Below, piece after piece: positions 36,113 to 48,118 of a stretch of 64,000 bases of DNA. The translations under genes were made by a program, and so were the position numbers. The notes below the pieces were generated by a model, which searched no databases, was not told the DNA's origin, and saw only the letters and a program-made list of their open reading frames with translations. Each line of letters starts with the position of its first letter. Position 1 is the stretch's first letter. The stretch is from Tyto alba (Eukaryota > Chordata > Aves > Strigiformes > Tytonidae), in NCBI RefSeq assembly GCF_018691265.1, contig NW_024881324.1:6017730-6081729 (forward strand). The letters are read 5' to 3'.

Positions 36113-39100
36113 ACTCAACTTTCCTTTACGACAAAGGCTCTATTTTGAAAAATACAAGGCACAAAACTTGCAACACAGTCCCCAAAGAAAATAAGAAGGA
36201 AGTTTTAAACCAGTATGCATTCAGGAAGCTCTGAGAAGTCAGAAATCTCCATTGCTAATGCACATTCCTATTTTCATTGTATTCCTTCCCTAGAAGAAAC
36301 ACCTACCGTCACTGCATTCCTTTTTCTACCAGCTTATCAGTGAACACCCTTGACCACACTACAAAAAACAAGCATTTACCAACACTCAGCAGGTGAAAGA
36401 CTATTCTTTTCTATAAATTATACATCTTAGGAACTCAGCATTTCTCTCACACTGAAAACCTATTCAAGCCTTCCCACATTTGTGGGCTAAGTGGTTTGCT
36501 CCAGCTAGGGGGGACAACAAATGCTGATATTTTAAGAAATCTAATCTCTTAATAATTGGGATCAGACGAAGGGTATGGCCACGAAAGAGACAGCTTGAAA
36601 CAGGCCTAATCTCCAGCATATCTGAACCTACAGATGGCAGAGACACAGCACTGTCACCAACATCGCTTCGACTGACTGCAATCTGCCTACCCAAGGGTGG
36701 TCCAACCAGAGCGCTTGGATAGAACGCAGAAATCTCTCCTGTCAATACTTCTGTGCTGGGAAAGTACAGCAAGGCTGGCTAGGCTGGGTGCCAGCAGGAG
36801 CCAAGCAGGTACCATCTCCATCAGATGACAGAAACGTGAACCTACTGAGAGGGCAATATTCCTGCTTAGTCCCGCTTTGATCATGGCAGAATTCTCATTT
36901 CTTGGTTTCGAGGCTGCCAGTTTCCGCGGGTCTGCCATCTCACTGGTGCCTCTGTGCCCGAAGATTTCCTGACTGGGCAGCCCCGTGCTGCCTTTCCCAG
37001 CTTATGGTCACAGACAGACTGTTACTTTCTACAGAGACACTGAATGTTTTCTAATTCACTCCATCAGCTGTATACAATTCTTATCAGCACTGGGGCACAC
37101 AGTGGACGTTCAGCTTTTCCACTCAGGGCAGTGATACCTCTGGGTACAGCCCCCTCCCTCTCCTCCAACAGAGCCCCATTCATCTGCCCTGCAGCAATAA
37201 GCCACCATCTTCTTTGCTTCCTTGCAAAATACAGGTATTTCCACCTCAGCTTAACCTCTCCCTGCAAGAAAGTCTATGTGCTAATTGTGACCCCCAAAAA
37301 ATGATTTTAAAAAAACTTTGAGTTGTAAACACCCTAAAACAAGTTTAAACTTTGAAGTTGAATTTTCAGTTGACGTATAAACTAAACCAATGAATCACCA
37401 TAGGTGCCCAATGTCCAAAAACCATGGTATGAGATCTGCAACACGGCCCTCCCACACTGATCCCTGAAAATAAGAGACTGCCGTGACTGTATACAAGCAG
37501 CAGCGTAACCAGAATTAATCATTTCTGAGAGGGCTGAGAAGAGACACCGTCACGCAGCTGTCCCGAGGGGCGTTCACAGCCTGGGAGAGGGCTGTATTCC
37601 CTGGGACAGAGCACATCTGCAAAGCAGGATGTTTTCCAAGCTAAGAGCTGATGTGTTTTTCTGGCAGAGGAAATGGGAGCCAAGAGGATTCTGGTTACTT
37701 TTGAGGGTCCTGGGAAGGTGGGGGAGGGAGGTCAGGCACACGGGGGCACATTCGCACAATTATCCAGGCACCAAAAAAAAAGTGCTATTCTGATTCCTCC
37801 TTCAGCAGAACAACAGCAGTGTTCAGCAAGCTGTGAATTTACTGCGTGGGAGTTGCTTCAGCTCTCTCAGGGAGCTTTTTCTGCCTATACTGGGCTATGT
37901 GTCTGGTGTGTCTTTCATTAACTTACAGAGCATGTGTATAGGAAGAGGCACACAGGGGCTGGGGAAGTGACAAAGCAAAGGTGACCAGCAGATTGGCATT
38001 TCAGGAGTTAAACTGAATTTTTCCAAAGTACTCATCACCATAGACTATTTAATAATAAAATAATGGGGGAGGGGGGGAAGAAGTAAGAAGTAGCGAGTTA
38101 AGACTATCCCTCCCCATTAAACTTAATTCAACAGGTTAAAGGATGACCTATCAGTTTTTAAATACCCCAGAAGAAAAAGACTTTTGTTACTAAAGTTTCT
38201 AACACCAGAGCCCACTCTGGATGGCAGAATACTTATGTCTATAGTTAAAGTGAAGATTACAAAAGAGAGACAAATGCAGAAACCACTGAAAATAAAATCA
38301 ACATGGTAAAATTAGTTCCATGCTCCTATTAGAAATCCACCCTAAATATCTTACAGCTGACAAAAGAACCAACACCTAGCTTATCTTTCAAAAATTTGAC
38401 ATTTAAAAATTTAACTGCAAGTATAAGCCCAAAGACAGCACGGAAGAGAGCAAGCCTAAACCAGAAGCTTCAATGACAGACTGAAATGACAAGGAAAGCA
38501 TCACAGAAACAGAAGTTTGTCCTTTTCAAGGAGGTTTCAATTGCTTCATTTCAGCTAAAACTTCTTGCACATTGACTGTCACATACCCACAACATTTGCA
38601 GTGGCACTCGCTACCTGCTGCCAATACCAAAGCATGCATTGCTCATTCCCATTAGGGTGAGAAAGACTAAGGATAAGACTGTATTTTAATTTCTGAATCT
38701 GAAGTTTACTGTACCTGTTCCAAGCAATTCCATCTTAGTAATTTGTCATGTGTCCTTAAAGAATTCAGAATCCAGGATTTTCTCTAGAAAACAGGCCCCA
38801 AAAATCTTTCATCGACAAATGAGCTTAACACTGTTGTGAAGTTTGTGACTCACTCAGGGACAGGTCAGAGGAATGCCACACTTGACAAGATTCCCATCAA
38901 GAGAACAGTGAGTTGAACTGAAATCTGGTGGCTGATTTAAAGAACAGTCCCTCCTGTTCTGAAGACATAAATGGGCAACACAGAACATTTTGGGCTTTTT
39001 TTTAAAGTTCCGGTATTGGAATCTGCTTTTCATGACAGATCAATGCAACTTTATGATAGCTGTTTCACTCTGTGATGCAGCAGATACATTCCAATTAATT

Positions 39101-42100
39101 TTTAGAGGTGAAAGTGGTCATGACAGGATTTTCATACTTATTGACCAAATCTTAAATCCTGAGATCCTTATATCTTAAGAACACCATATATATATAGTAC
39201 TATTTGCCAACAAGAAATAAGTATTCTCCAGCAACATGAAAAGCTGGGCTTATGCCACAGGCACCTTACTTTTACTCAGCAGCTGGCAGTGGTGTTGAAA
39301 CGGTGTCTGAATAGCACTCAGGAGCTCTCAAGGCACGATCTTGCAGGTGACCAAAGTAAGTTTAGAACTGGCAATGACCAAAGTTTTTACAGTCCTCCAC
39401 AAGATCAGAGAGTTGTGATGTTACATGGAAGGTTCAGGGTTAAGGAATTCACTTAAAACATAGGTTAAAGGGCAGGAGAGCACAATGGGAACCTCTGACA
39501 GATCTGCTGGCAGGCCTGTTTTCACTCTCTGTCCACAGCTGCCCCGAGACACTTGTCTCCGTCACTGGAAAGACACATCCATTTAACAATAGAAGCAAAG
39601 ATGATTCATGAATGCACACGAATTGACATTTCCCATAGAACAGAAGACAGTAAGAAAAACCAACTCTAGAAATTAAAAGTTTCATATACAGAAACCCTCA
39701 TACTGATTGTGGTTTTTGCCGAGGACAATCTTTAAGGCAGCGCATGTCTGTGTGCGTGCCAACAGGCAAGCACATGATTCTTTCTTGAAACACATCTTAT
39801 GAGTCAAGAAGTAAAACCCAACAATTTGCTGTTTAGCAACATCATCACCATCATCAATAGTCTTTACATAAGTTAATACATGATAACAGCATGAATTTCA
39901 AGGAAAGCACCTGACAATTTAATTCCACCCTTTCCATCCCAGGTATAAACCCCATCCCCCAAGACAACTGGGTTCTGGTTGAAACTACTGTAGCCTACAC
40001 CTTAAGCAGAGATGGTCAAAAAGTTTATTTAAAATTTGTGTTTTGTTTAACAGTCTTCTTGGGAGAAGAGTCTCTGAAAACTTCAACCCTTTCAACCTGA
40101 ACTGTGGGACAAGTGTTGCGGAGGGCTCCCTTTGCACATCCCCACACAGCACTTACCAGCTGGGCTGCGCTGTTCCTGAACTATGAGCCCTGTCTTGCCA
40201 AGGTCATGGCAAACAGTGAAAAACAGATTTGCTCTTTCACCAGGGACTACTGCTTTGTTCTGTTGATCTCTGATCAGGCCAAAATAACTGCATGCGATAA
40301 TTGTGGAGCGTAATGCATGTGCATGATGGAGAGAAAGTTAAATTTTAAGACTCAAACTTGATAGCCCTTTGCGTGCTCCCTCTTACAGATTCTGGCAAGA
40401 GTCAAGAAGCCCTTCTGAAGATTTTCACCACCATTTCTCTAACAGCTGCACCGCTTGAGCTATTCAGTCTCAGAGTTTCAAAGCAACAGCTGAAGTGTAC
40501 TTTCCTACTATTTTCTTCTCATTATAAATGAAATGCTCAAGCCATATTCACTTAATAGCACCAAGAAAAGAGGAACAAAGAAGAAAAGGGAAGAAAGGTC
40601 ACTGTCAGGCCAAGATCAAGTCTGGAAAATTTCAACTTGAGACATGAGCATTTCAGGAAGTTATAAGCAACTGGAATAATAAAGGAATTATAATTGAAAC
40701 ACTGCAAGAATTTTAACTATAGCTCTTGCTATGCTAACCAAGTATTATTTAATGTATTTCAACAGCATTCAGAAATTCTTCTTGGCCAAAACTGAAATGG
40801 TCTGTGCTCTCAAGATCGCTCCCAACCTCCTTGAAAAGGCAGAAGAAAGGGATAGGTGGTGGTGGTCACAGCCGCAGCTGATGGAGATCAGCATAGCTCC
40901 CTTGCTTTTAGTGGCATCAGTAAGTCACAGGAAAAGCAGGAATAGGGAGCAAAATCAAAATCCCCCAACTTGCAACAGCTCATCTAGTTTACTTCTGTGT
41001 TGCTTTCTCCCCACCCCAGAAGTGCCCTGTCAGCCAGACTCTCACCAGGGCAGCTAATCGAAACGCAGCCTCTTCTGCTTCTGCATAACCTTGCAGGAGG
41101 TATCAAAGAGAAATATTTCTCCAATTTAAGAGCATGTGATGTTCAAATCACAAGTTAAATATTTTCATTCCCACCCCCTTCCAGCACATTCTACTCAACT
41201 CCTTGCCCTGCTCCTCACAGGAGGGCCATAAGTCACATGGAGCCTAATCAAAGTTCTCCTTGCCAGACTTAATGCACTTTTTTTTTATTTTCCTTTTACT
41301 GCTCTAAAGGAACACAGGATCTAGAAAGGCATCCTGTAATTGCTGAATTCCTGTTGAAATAATCCTAGAACAATTATTTTTCCAAACAGTGCTCTGTTAA
41401 AAAAATTCAGACATCCTATGAAAATTCTGCTTGCCAACCGAACCATTTAAATGTCTATGTCTCCTGAAAAAAATCCCCAATGTTTCAAGTTCACTCCACT
41501 TGACTCCACTCAGCAAGTATTTGCAAAGGGCAGGAATGCCTAAACACACCGAGTTTCTAATACAACACTCTAGAGGCACCACCACCACCATCTTCCTTAA
41601 GTTCTTTCCACACACTGTGATACTGTGTTTCAGTCAGAAACTAGGTCATAAACTTCTCTATTGGAAAGCGTTTATAGCTGTTTGGACTGGATTATGCTGT
41701 TCAAGAGGTTATAATAATAAAGGAAGCTCACAAGCGTACTTTTTCCAAACTCTTGGTATGTCGTTGCCAGTTTCAAGAAACTGGCTCATTACTTACCCTT
41801 GTTTGGCTCCTCTATTCTCAATTTCTTGTTTGCTTTGACCTCTTTCTGAACAAATACAAAACTTACTGTTTCACCTAATTAACATGAGGAAGAATATATA
41901 AAACTCTCATTTATTCCAGTTCCAGAATCAGTTTTACAAAGACATTGTCAGAGTTTCAAGAAGCATTCAGATGTTAAGAGTCCTGCCAAAGTTTACAATC
42001 TAGTTATATCCTGCTACAGAAAAAAACAACTGCTCTGTTTTTTCAATTTTATAGAAGTCTCTGGCAAGAAACAATCCACCTCCATATATTCACATGCATC

Positions 42101-43810
42101 CAAGATGATCTGTGGATAAACCTTATTCTCTTTAGTCTAATCAAATTGGCCAACTCACTTTTTCCCCTTCCCAACAACCACAACACATTTTTCTCAGCCA
42201 CTCCTTGCTGCAGAGGCAAGCAAAGCAGCAGATACGCTCGTCTCCCCACCACCACCTCTTTCTGAAGGCTTGAAACAGTGAGCAAACAGTTCACCCCCAG
42301 TTCTAGTATTGCTAAGCTTTTTTAGTTGAGGTTTCTCCTCCTGGTTCTCCATTAAATAGCTGGTTGTTTTGCACCACAGGTAAGTTCAGTGTCCATCAGC
42401 CTCCCAGGAGGGATCCAGAGGAAAACCTTTGCCCATTTTCTGAAGACCTGAGGAACAAGGCACCCAACAGTTTCCTGTAAGTGAGAAAGCTGTCTTGGCG
42501 GTCTTTTACGTGCTTTTCCATAAACCATCAGAACAAACACAGTGGAGTCATCTTCAACTGACAAAGTCTTAAATGATATGCTACATCCAATTTTCCTTGT
42601 AGCTCCTAAGGATTCAGCTGAAGGCATTCCACATCGCAGCAATCCTTTGTCAGAGCTGCCTTATCACCTTCTGCCCCAAACGTAGGTGCAGAATGGAAAA
42701 TGAAGACAGACAGGATGGAAATAAGTGTACTATGTTAAGCTGGTTCTGTAATCAGTAACAGATATTAAATTCAAAATCTCTACGGTGTTTTGAGGAAAAA
42801 CAAAAATGAAGAGCAAAATTCAGCCCAACTTTTACCCAGCTGCATAAATTCTGTCTCCCAGATATTCTCTGCCAATAAGGAGAATCAGTATAATTAAGTT
42901 ACTCTCTTTGAACTGTCTCTAAGATTTAGCTAAGAGTTGGTTTTAGTTCTGCTTGCTTTTACAGAATTTTAAAAGCCTTTACCCTTAAGAGTGTAGTACT
43001 CTGTATTCTGTACTTAGAACATTCACAGTATAAAATTTTCTCTTTTCAGAGAGGCTCACTCTCAGCAATGCCATAGTCTTTTCCAGTTCAGCCATTCTAC
43101 CACAATAGTTAACATCGTATATATTGCATAGTGTATTTCTGTAACACCATCTAAATCAGGTAGTAATATTCACATGCAATATTCACACTTCCTTCCATAG
43201 TCTTGGCTCATTACCTGGAATATGTGCAGTCAGGTCCTCAGTGCAATGATTTTACTGCAAAGGCACTATTGGGTAATTCCTTTTCTCCTTTTAACCCACC
43301 TAACATTTCTGGGAACCCAGAAGCAATGTTTTAAACATACAAAAGGGGAAAAAAAAAAAAAAGTTCAATTCTGATTAATGGTCCTATACTTTAATGGGTT
43401 GCTGGGAGGCTCAACCCACTGAGTGTGTTCCCCCAGGATATTTTAAGCTTATGATGGTTTCTTCCATACAATCTTGAATTCTGTCAGGAAAAAAAATGGC
43501 CAGGACAACTGCCTCACAGCTCAGTAGACATAGCATCTTCTCTGTTGCTTCCTGGAACTCAAGGAGGTACAGAACATAAAGGCCAAACAAGCCCAAATTA
43601 TTATGAAAAAACATGAGAAATGAGCTCAAAGAAAAAGTCAAGACAGGTCTGAGCAGCTGCCTCAAACCTACACACTAGGAAGGCACCAGAGGTGGGAGAG
43701 CCACAGAAGCCCTGCAGTTTCATTTCACTTCAGGGAGATTTTAGTCTAGCTACTTAAAAAGATGCCTTCTTTAGAGCTTAGCACCCATCCCATCATCCTC
43801 TCCCACCACC
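36113..43810. other. Non-coding interval, nothing recognised
   Basis: About 7.7 kb without recognised elements apart from short A/T runs (e.g. A14 at 43349-43362) and one splice-flanked open segment at 40766-40919. Frames of 60-135 codons occur on both strands without domain content. Confidence 0.55.
40766..40919 (+). other. Candidate internal exon (unverified)
   Basis: Acceptor 'tatttaatgtatttcaacag' (AG at 40764-40765) and donor GTAAGT at 40920 enclose 154 nt. After one carried-over base, one frame is open for 51 codons, including NLLEKAEERDRWWW. The open frame continues past the donor to 41057, and composition does not look strongly coding. Unrecognised; more likely chance than the candidate at 36023. 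Confidence 0.15.
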
Positions 43811-43814
43811 CCAC

Positions 43815-43890
43815 TGGGGCAGAAAGAGCACAGTTCAACTCCTGATTCTCCCGTCATGTTGTCCTAGTGCCTCGCTTAAATCAAGCTAGC
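43815..43890 (+). mobile_element. Possible MIR-like CORE-SINE remnant
   Basis: 'ggcagaaagagcacagttcaactcctgattctcccg' followed by 'cctagtgcct' resembles the 3' part of CORE-SINEs ('ggcagagccaggattcaaacccaggtctcctgactcc...agtgcc'). Similarity is weak and gapped. A second, better remnant lies 0.9 kb away. Confidence 0.3.
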
Positions 43891-44744
43891 AAGTAGGAGG
43901 TTCAAAACTACCTTCAGGGAGTGCTCCCTCCCTCCCTTCCCCCAGCATTCAGCTGGGGAATTCTGAACAGTATGAAGCTGCAGAGCCTAAAAATTCACCT
44001 GGGTTCAAAACATCACGTGACAGTCACAGAAGGGGAGAGTACACCCAAGACTACTCGAGGCAGAAGCTACCACTTGACTCAGAGGTCCTTCATCTGCAGA
44101 TCACAAGAGGTTGATCTGGGAAGCACCCACATGCTGGGCTTGCTCCGCTCTCCTCTCTTGGCATCAGCTACCAGTCACTCGCTGGGACAGGAGGCTACCA
44201 TGCCTTCCCTAAAGGTCTAGGCTTAAGCTGGTCCCTTGATCTGACATATACTGACATTTTGATGCCTTCGCTGTGTTTAGTCTGCAACTTGCAGGCTGTA
44301 AGAGCATAAAATAAACTCCAGGGTCATCCATTTATATATTTTGTGCCCTTGCCTTAAGACACCACTTTAACAGTGTGTGTGTATTAGATACACACCTGGT
44401 GCCAACCTGAACAGTCTTCACCATATTTATCTTCAAAACACTCTTACAAAGGCAAACAAGAAGATGGCAACTGGAAGCCCAGAAATACTAAAGCCCATGC
44501 GTGTATCTAGACATCACTTACATACAGGTCTAAGTCTTTTACTTCAGCTGGAATGTACATTTGGCAGTAACCACCTTCACTTCTGAGCGCTGCCTAGCAG
44601 CTCTACCTTACCAGCACAAGGTGATCCTTACCCACAGAAAGCTCGATGTAGCCCTGGGCATATCAGAGTTGCGCAAAAACAGTGCTCTGGACACACTATC
44701 TCCTCTACCAGAAATGCAAGCATATAAGTATGCAGGCACTTACC

Positions 44745-44830
44745 TCCTACTGACATGGGGGCTAAAGAATTTGCCCACAGTTTCCCAGGAAGCTTGTGAC
44801 AGAGCAAGAATTGAATCAAGACCCATTTGC
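44745..44830 (+). mobile_element. Ancient CORE-SINE (MIR-like) fragment
   Basis: 'tttgcccacagtttcccaggaagcttgtgacagagcaagaattgaatcaagaccc' follows the conserved CORE-SINE stretch 'ttgcccaaggtcacacaggaagtctgtggcagagcagggaattgaacccagatctc' with scattered substitutions. Such elements were active before birds and mammals separated, so a diverged copy of under 100 bp is what one expects. On the minus strand it offers a GTAAGT donor (rc of 44745-44750), a known route to exonisation, but no acceptor is convincing. Confidence 0.6.
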
Positions 44831-45999
44831 TTGCCTTTGTGTAGGCTTTAACAAGCTTGAGTTAACTTCCAAGGGCATCCACAATTTAACAACAATATCC
44901 TGAATTGGCATAGCCTCAAGAACAAGTAAAGTTACCTAAACCACTCAAGAAATGCCAAAATTGTCCTTATATTCAAACCTAAAGTTTTAACTGCTAATGT
45001 GAAATAAAATTCAAAAGTTAAGGAAATGCTTTTATACAGTGGCAAGGGTAAAGACTATAAAAGCAGCAGCTTGTTTATCCCCACCATACTAATCAATTAC
45101 ATAGGATAATGATGTATTACTAATAATCTTACAGTTTATCAACATCAGATAACTCTTGTACACAAGATGACTGAGGAAAAGAGTTTGCTGCTTTGTACAA
45201 AGAAACACATATGCCCTGGCACACGTCGTCTTTTTACTGTATTTCCATCACATTCAGATCTTTGATAGAAGTGGATTTATTGAGAAAAATTAATCTTACA
45301 AAGTCTCTATTTAACAAACTGAGACACGTGGAGACACAGTAGAAACCTGCATCAGACTAGGCACGACCACTACAGATCCAAGTGTAAAATCTGAGTGAAT
45401 GAAATTGGATCACAAGGGGAAGAAGAACAGAAATCACTGGAGAGCCAGCATCTCCCCTGTGGGATACAGCTGGAATTCACTATAAACACACAAGAAAGTG
45501 TTTTCTTTTCCTCTTCCTAGTAGATATTTTTACCAAAGTATCAGCAGACTAACCGGTAAAATGTTTACTAAGGGGCAAACATCAAAAATATTTTAGCAGG
45601 CCAAGTGTGGTTTAGAGAAGTAAAGCCTTCTGGAGTAGATAGTTCCATCTACTGTAAATTATACCAGATTGGAGCAATTCCTGCAGGAGCAGGTGGGATG
45701 ATGGAAGAATTAGAAAGGACAGACCATATTTTGTAATAACCTTTTGATCATTAAAACCTAGTTTAACATGCAACGTCATCTGTTGTCAGAGTTACCAAAT
45801 CTAGGAGAAAAACAAAAACCTGCTCACAATGACTTATGGAGACATATGTAGACAGTCACGCAAACAAGAGATTTATATTTTATATTCAGTGAATTTTGAT
45901 GCTGTACCGTTACAGACTGCTACTATTGAAGCTTAACTAAAACAATGTGAGGACAGTTAATGAACAACCATACCAAGTGGCATGCATTTGATTTCTTAC
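44831..45999. other. Non-coding interval
   Basis: No gene recognised. Sequence near 45305-45345 (acaaactgagacacgtggagacacag) vaguely resembles the 5' part of a CORE-SINE but is too short to call. Confidence 0.5.
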
Positions 46000-46079
46000 C
46001 CGAAGCGTGTTCATCAATCATTACTGCTGTCCCAGGATAATGCTTCAGAAACCATGTAACAAGAAGACCTGGTGAAGTC
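46000..46079 (-). other. Candidate internal coding exon (best in window, unverified)
   Basis: On the minus strand an acceptor with a good pyrimidine tract (tataatatttctttttaaacatttag, AG at 46080-46081) is followed by 80 nt and the donor CGG/GTAAGAA (GT at 45998-45999). Only one frame is open. After one carried-over base it encodes 26 residues, TSPGLLVTWFLKHYPG then TAVMIDEHAS, with one base left over. The peptide has balanced, protein-like composition, and the segment holds two CpGs in a CpG-poor neighbourhood. I cannot match it to a family. It can be joined in phase with candidates at 48040-48116 (upstream) and 13297-13404 or 681-721 (downstream). If real, the window lies inside a minus-strand gene with introns of tens of kilobases. 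Confidence 0.3.
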
Positions 46080-46081
46080 CT

Positions 46082-48039
46082 AAATGTTTAAAAAGAAATA
46101 TTATAGGCATGTCACACAAAATACAAGTCACCAAATCCACAGCAAGTAGAAAAATATTACTTCAAAGTTCAGCTTTATGCTGCACTTGCAAGGAATTTTT
46201 TGTTCAGATGAGTCCTTCCTTAATCTAATTTTTTATTTAGACTTGTTTTCTATGCATTCAAATGAAGTTGTGATATAGTCATCTGAGGCAGAACTAGAAC
46301 CACAAGAAACACAATTACTAACAAGACTAATTATAGGAGGGAAAATCAACATGATATGTAAAAATAGAAGTATCAAAAGAGAAGCACTCATCCCTAGTTG
46401 GTTTAATATTTTGTCAACTATGATGTAGCCACAGGTTCACTCGATATTAATTCACACCACATACAGAGAAGTTTTTCAGTTCTCACAGGAAAATAAAGAG
46501 CATTTCCAAAGTATGGTTATATTTTACAGAAAGAATGACTATGCTAAATGTGAAATGTGTCATGTCTTAACATTTTTCCTTTATTTTCAATTTCAGTTGG
46601 AAAGCTGTGTATTTCTGAAGTGCCTAGGTGTAAAGAATGTTTTAGAATTCTAGACACAGCATTCTTCAGAGCTGCATTTTGACTTTATAGCCACAACACA
46701 AGTACATTAAAAGGCTCTGCAACTTACATTAGTTATACCGTACCTCTGCAAAGCCTTCTCTTTCTAAATCAAATACTAAATTGGCAAAAACATTCACTGA
46801 TAATGTTGCATGCATCTGCTTGATTAACAGAGAGTAACTATGCAGTAAGCGAGCTAGCAAATTAACCTTTCAGATTTCATGCACTGCAATTAGCTTCCAA
46901 GTCTGCAAGCATATCACTGTAAACTTCATGGGCAAATATGCTTTCTAGGACACAGGAAAAGTACTTCTTCATAACAGTATACTAATAGGTCTGCTTTTAC
47001 AAAGGACACCGCTTTTTATTGTGAATTACACCTATATCACACATTTTCTCCCTTATACACATTATAAAATTATCTTCATCAAATTTAAGGTGTGAGATTC
47101 AATCTCTCAGTAGGTCCCACCCAATTTCTAGTAATCTGCAATGCGTGGAAGAACATTCTGGTTTCTGCTGCTTCAATACAGTTACTTTTCATGGACGGCT
47201 CAGCTGTCTACTTCAGTAAATAAGGCTAGCAAGGCACCACTCAGGACATGGCTACAATCATGTTTCACTATACTTCACTTATAAGACTAAGCTTACAAAA
47301 TCCATATGCAATACCCCAAAAAAATGTTGTGCTCCCACCACTCTCGCATTATACTGGCAACAACAGCCTCTCCTGGCTAACGTATACCTTCCTTCATATC
47401 CACACAACCTGCTCAGCCTTCAGTGACACAGCCCAGACATATTGGAGAGGAAAGTTTCAGGTCAAGGAGTTGTTACTCGGGTGTAGCTTAGAGTATAAAA
47501 CGTGGTTGAGTACAATCTCTGGACAAGATAAGAAGCAGAAAGAACCCAGCTCATCCTTCCAAGTGGAGACCAACTTAGCAGCATTTTTCAGCTACAGAAT
47601 ACAGAACATTTGAATTACTAGTGTAAATTAGCTTTATCCAGATTGCATCTTAAAAACTTGGTGTGCACTCAAGTATTAAGTGGCTTTTCCAAGGGTGGGG
47701 GCAATCCTAAACTGCAGTTCCCCATCCATGTTTAAATCCCTTTAGTGTGAATGCATCAATGCAACAATGAAAGACCTAATATACATAAACAGAGAAGACA
47801 TGACAATTTTACCATTACCTGTAGTGGCTTTGGTCTCATATTTTCACCTTACAACACTAAATTTCTGGAAATCCAGACAGATTAAAATGAGATCAGGCCA
47901 CTCAGGAACAAAACATGCTTTTAAAACTCAAGCCTCTTCCAACAGAGTCTCTGCAATTTCTGCAAGGTGACCTCTTTTGCCGAGATCATTGAAGAATGTA
48001 GGAAAAACAGAGAACACCTCTAAAGCACAGGCTGCTTAC
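46082..48039. other. Non-coding interval
   Basis: No transposable element or gene recognised; several frames without domain content, the longest being 121 codons on the plus strand at 47248-47613. Confidence 0.55.
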
Positions 48040-48116
48040 CTGAACATACAGCCACAAAAATCAAGCCAACCAGTGATAAAATGAAGTTGATAAAAGAGCA
48101 TGCTTAATTTATCTGA
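48040..48116 (-). other. Candidate internal exon (unverified)
   Basis: The 77-nt minus-strand segment lies between AG at 48117-48118 (aactaattgcag; weak pyrimidine tract) and a good donor TTCAG/GTAAGC. One frame is open in phase 0: SDKLSMLFYQLHFITG then WLDFCGCMF, with two bases left over that pair in phase with the segment at 46000-46079. The weak acceptor lowers confidence. Unrecognised peptide. Confidence 0.17.
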
Positions 48117-48118
48117 CT

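Noticed and set aside
35648..36148. 166-codon plus-strand open frame, longest in the window
   Set aside because: No domain, no start context, and low-complexity-free but random-looking composition. Only the splice-flanked part 36023-36106 is kept, as a weak candidate exon.
40157..40281. Minus-strand open segment ending in GTAAGT (NKAVVPGERANLFF...)
   Set aside because: Acceptor context is only moderate, the peptide is unrecognised and the phase does not fit the other minus-strand candidates; such pairs are expected by chance.
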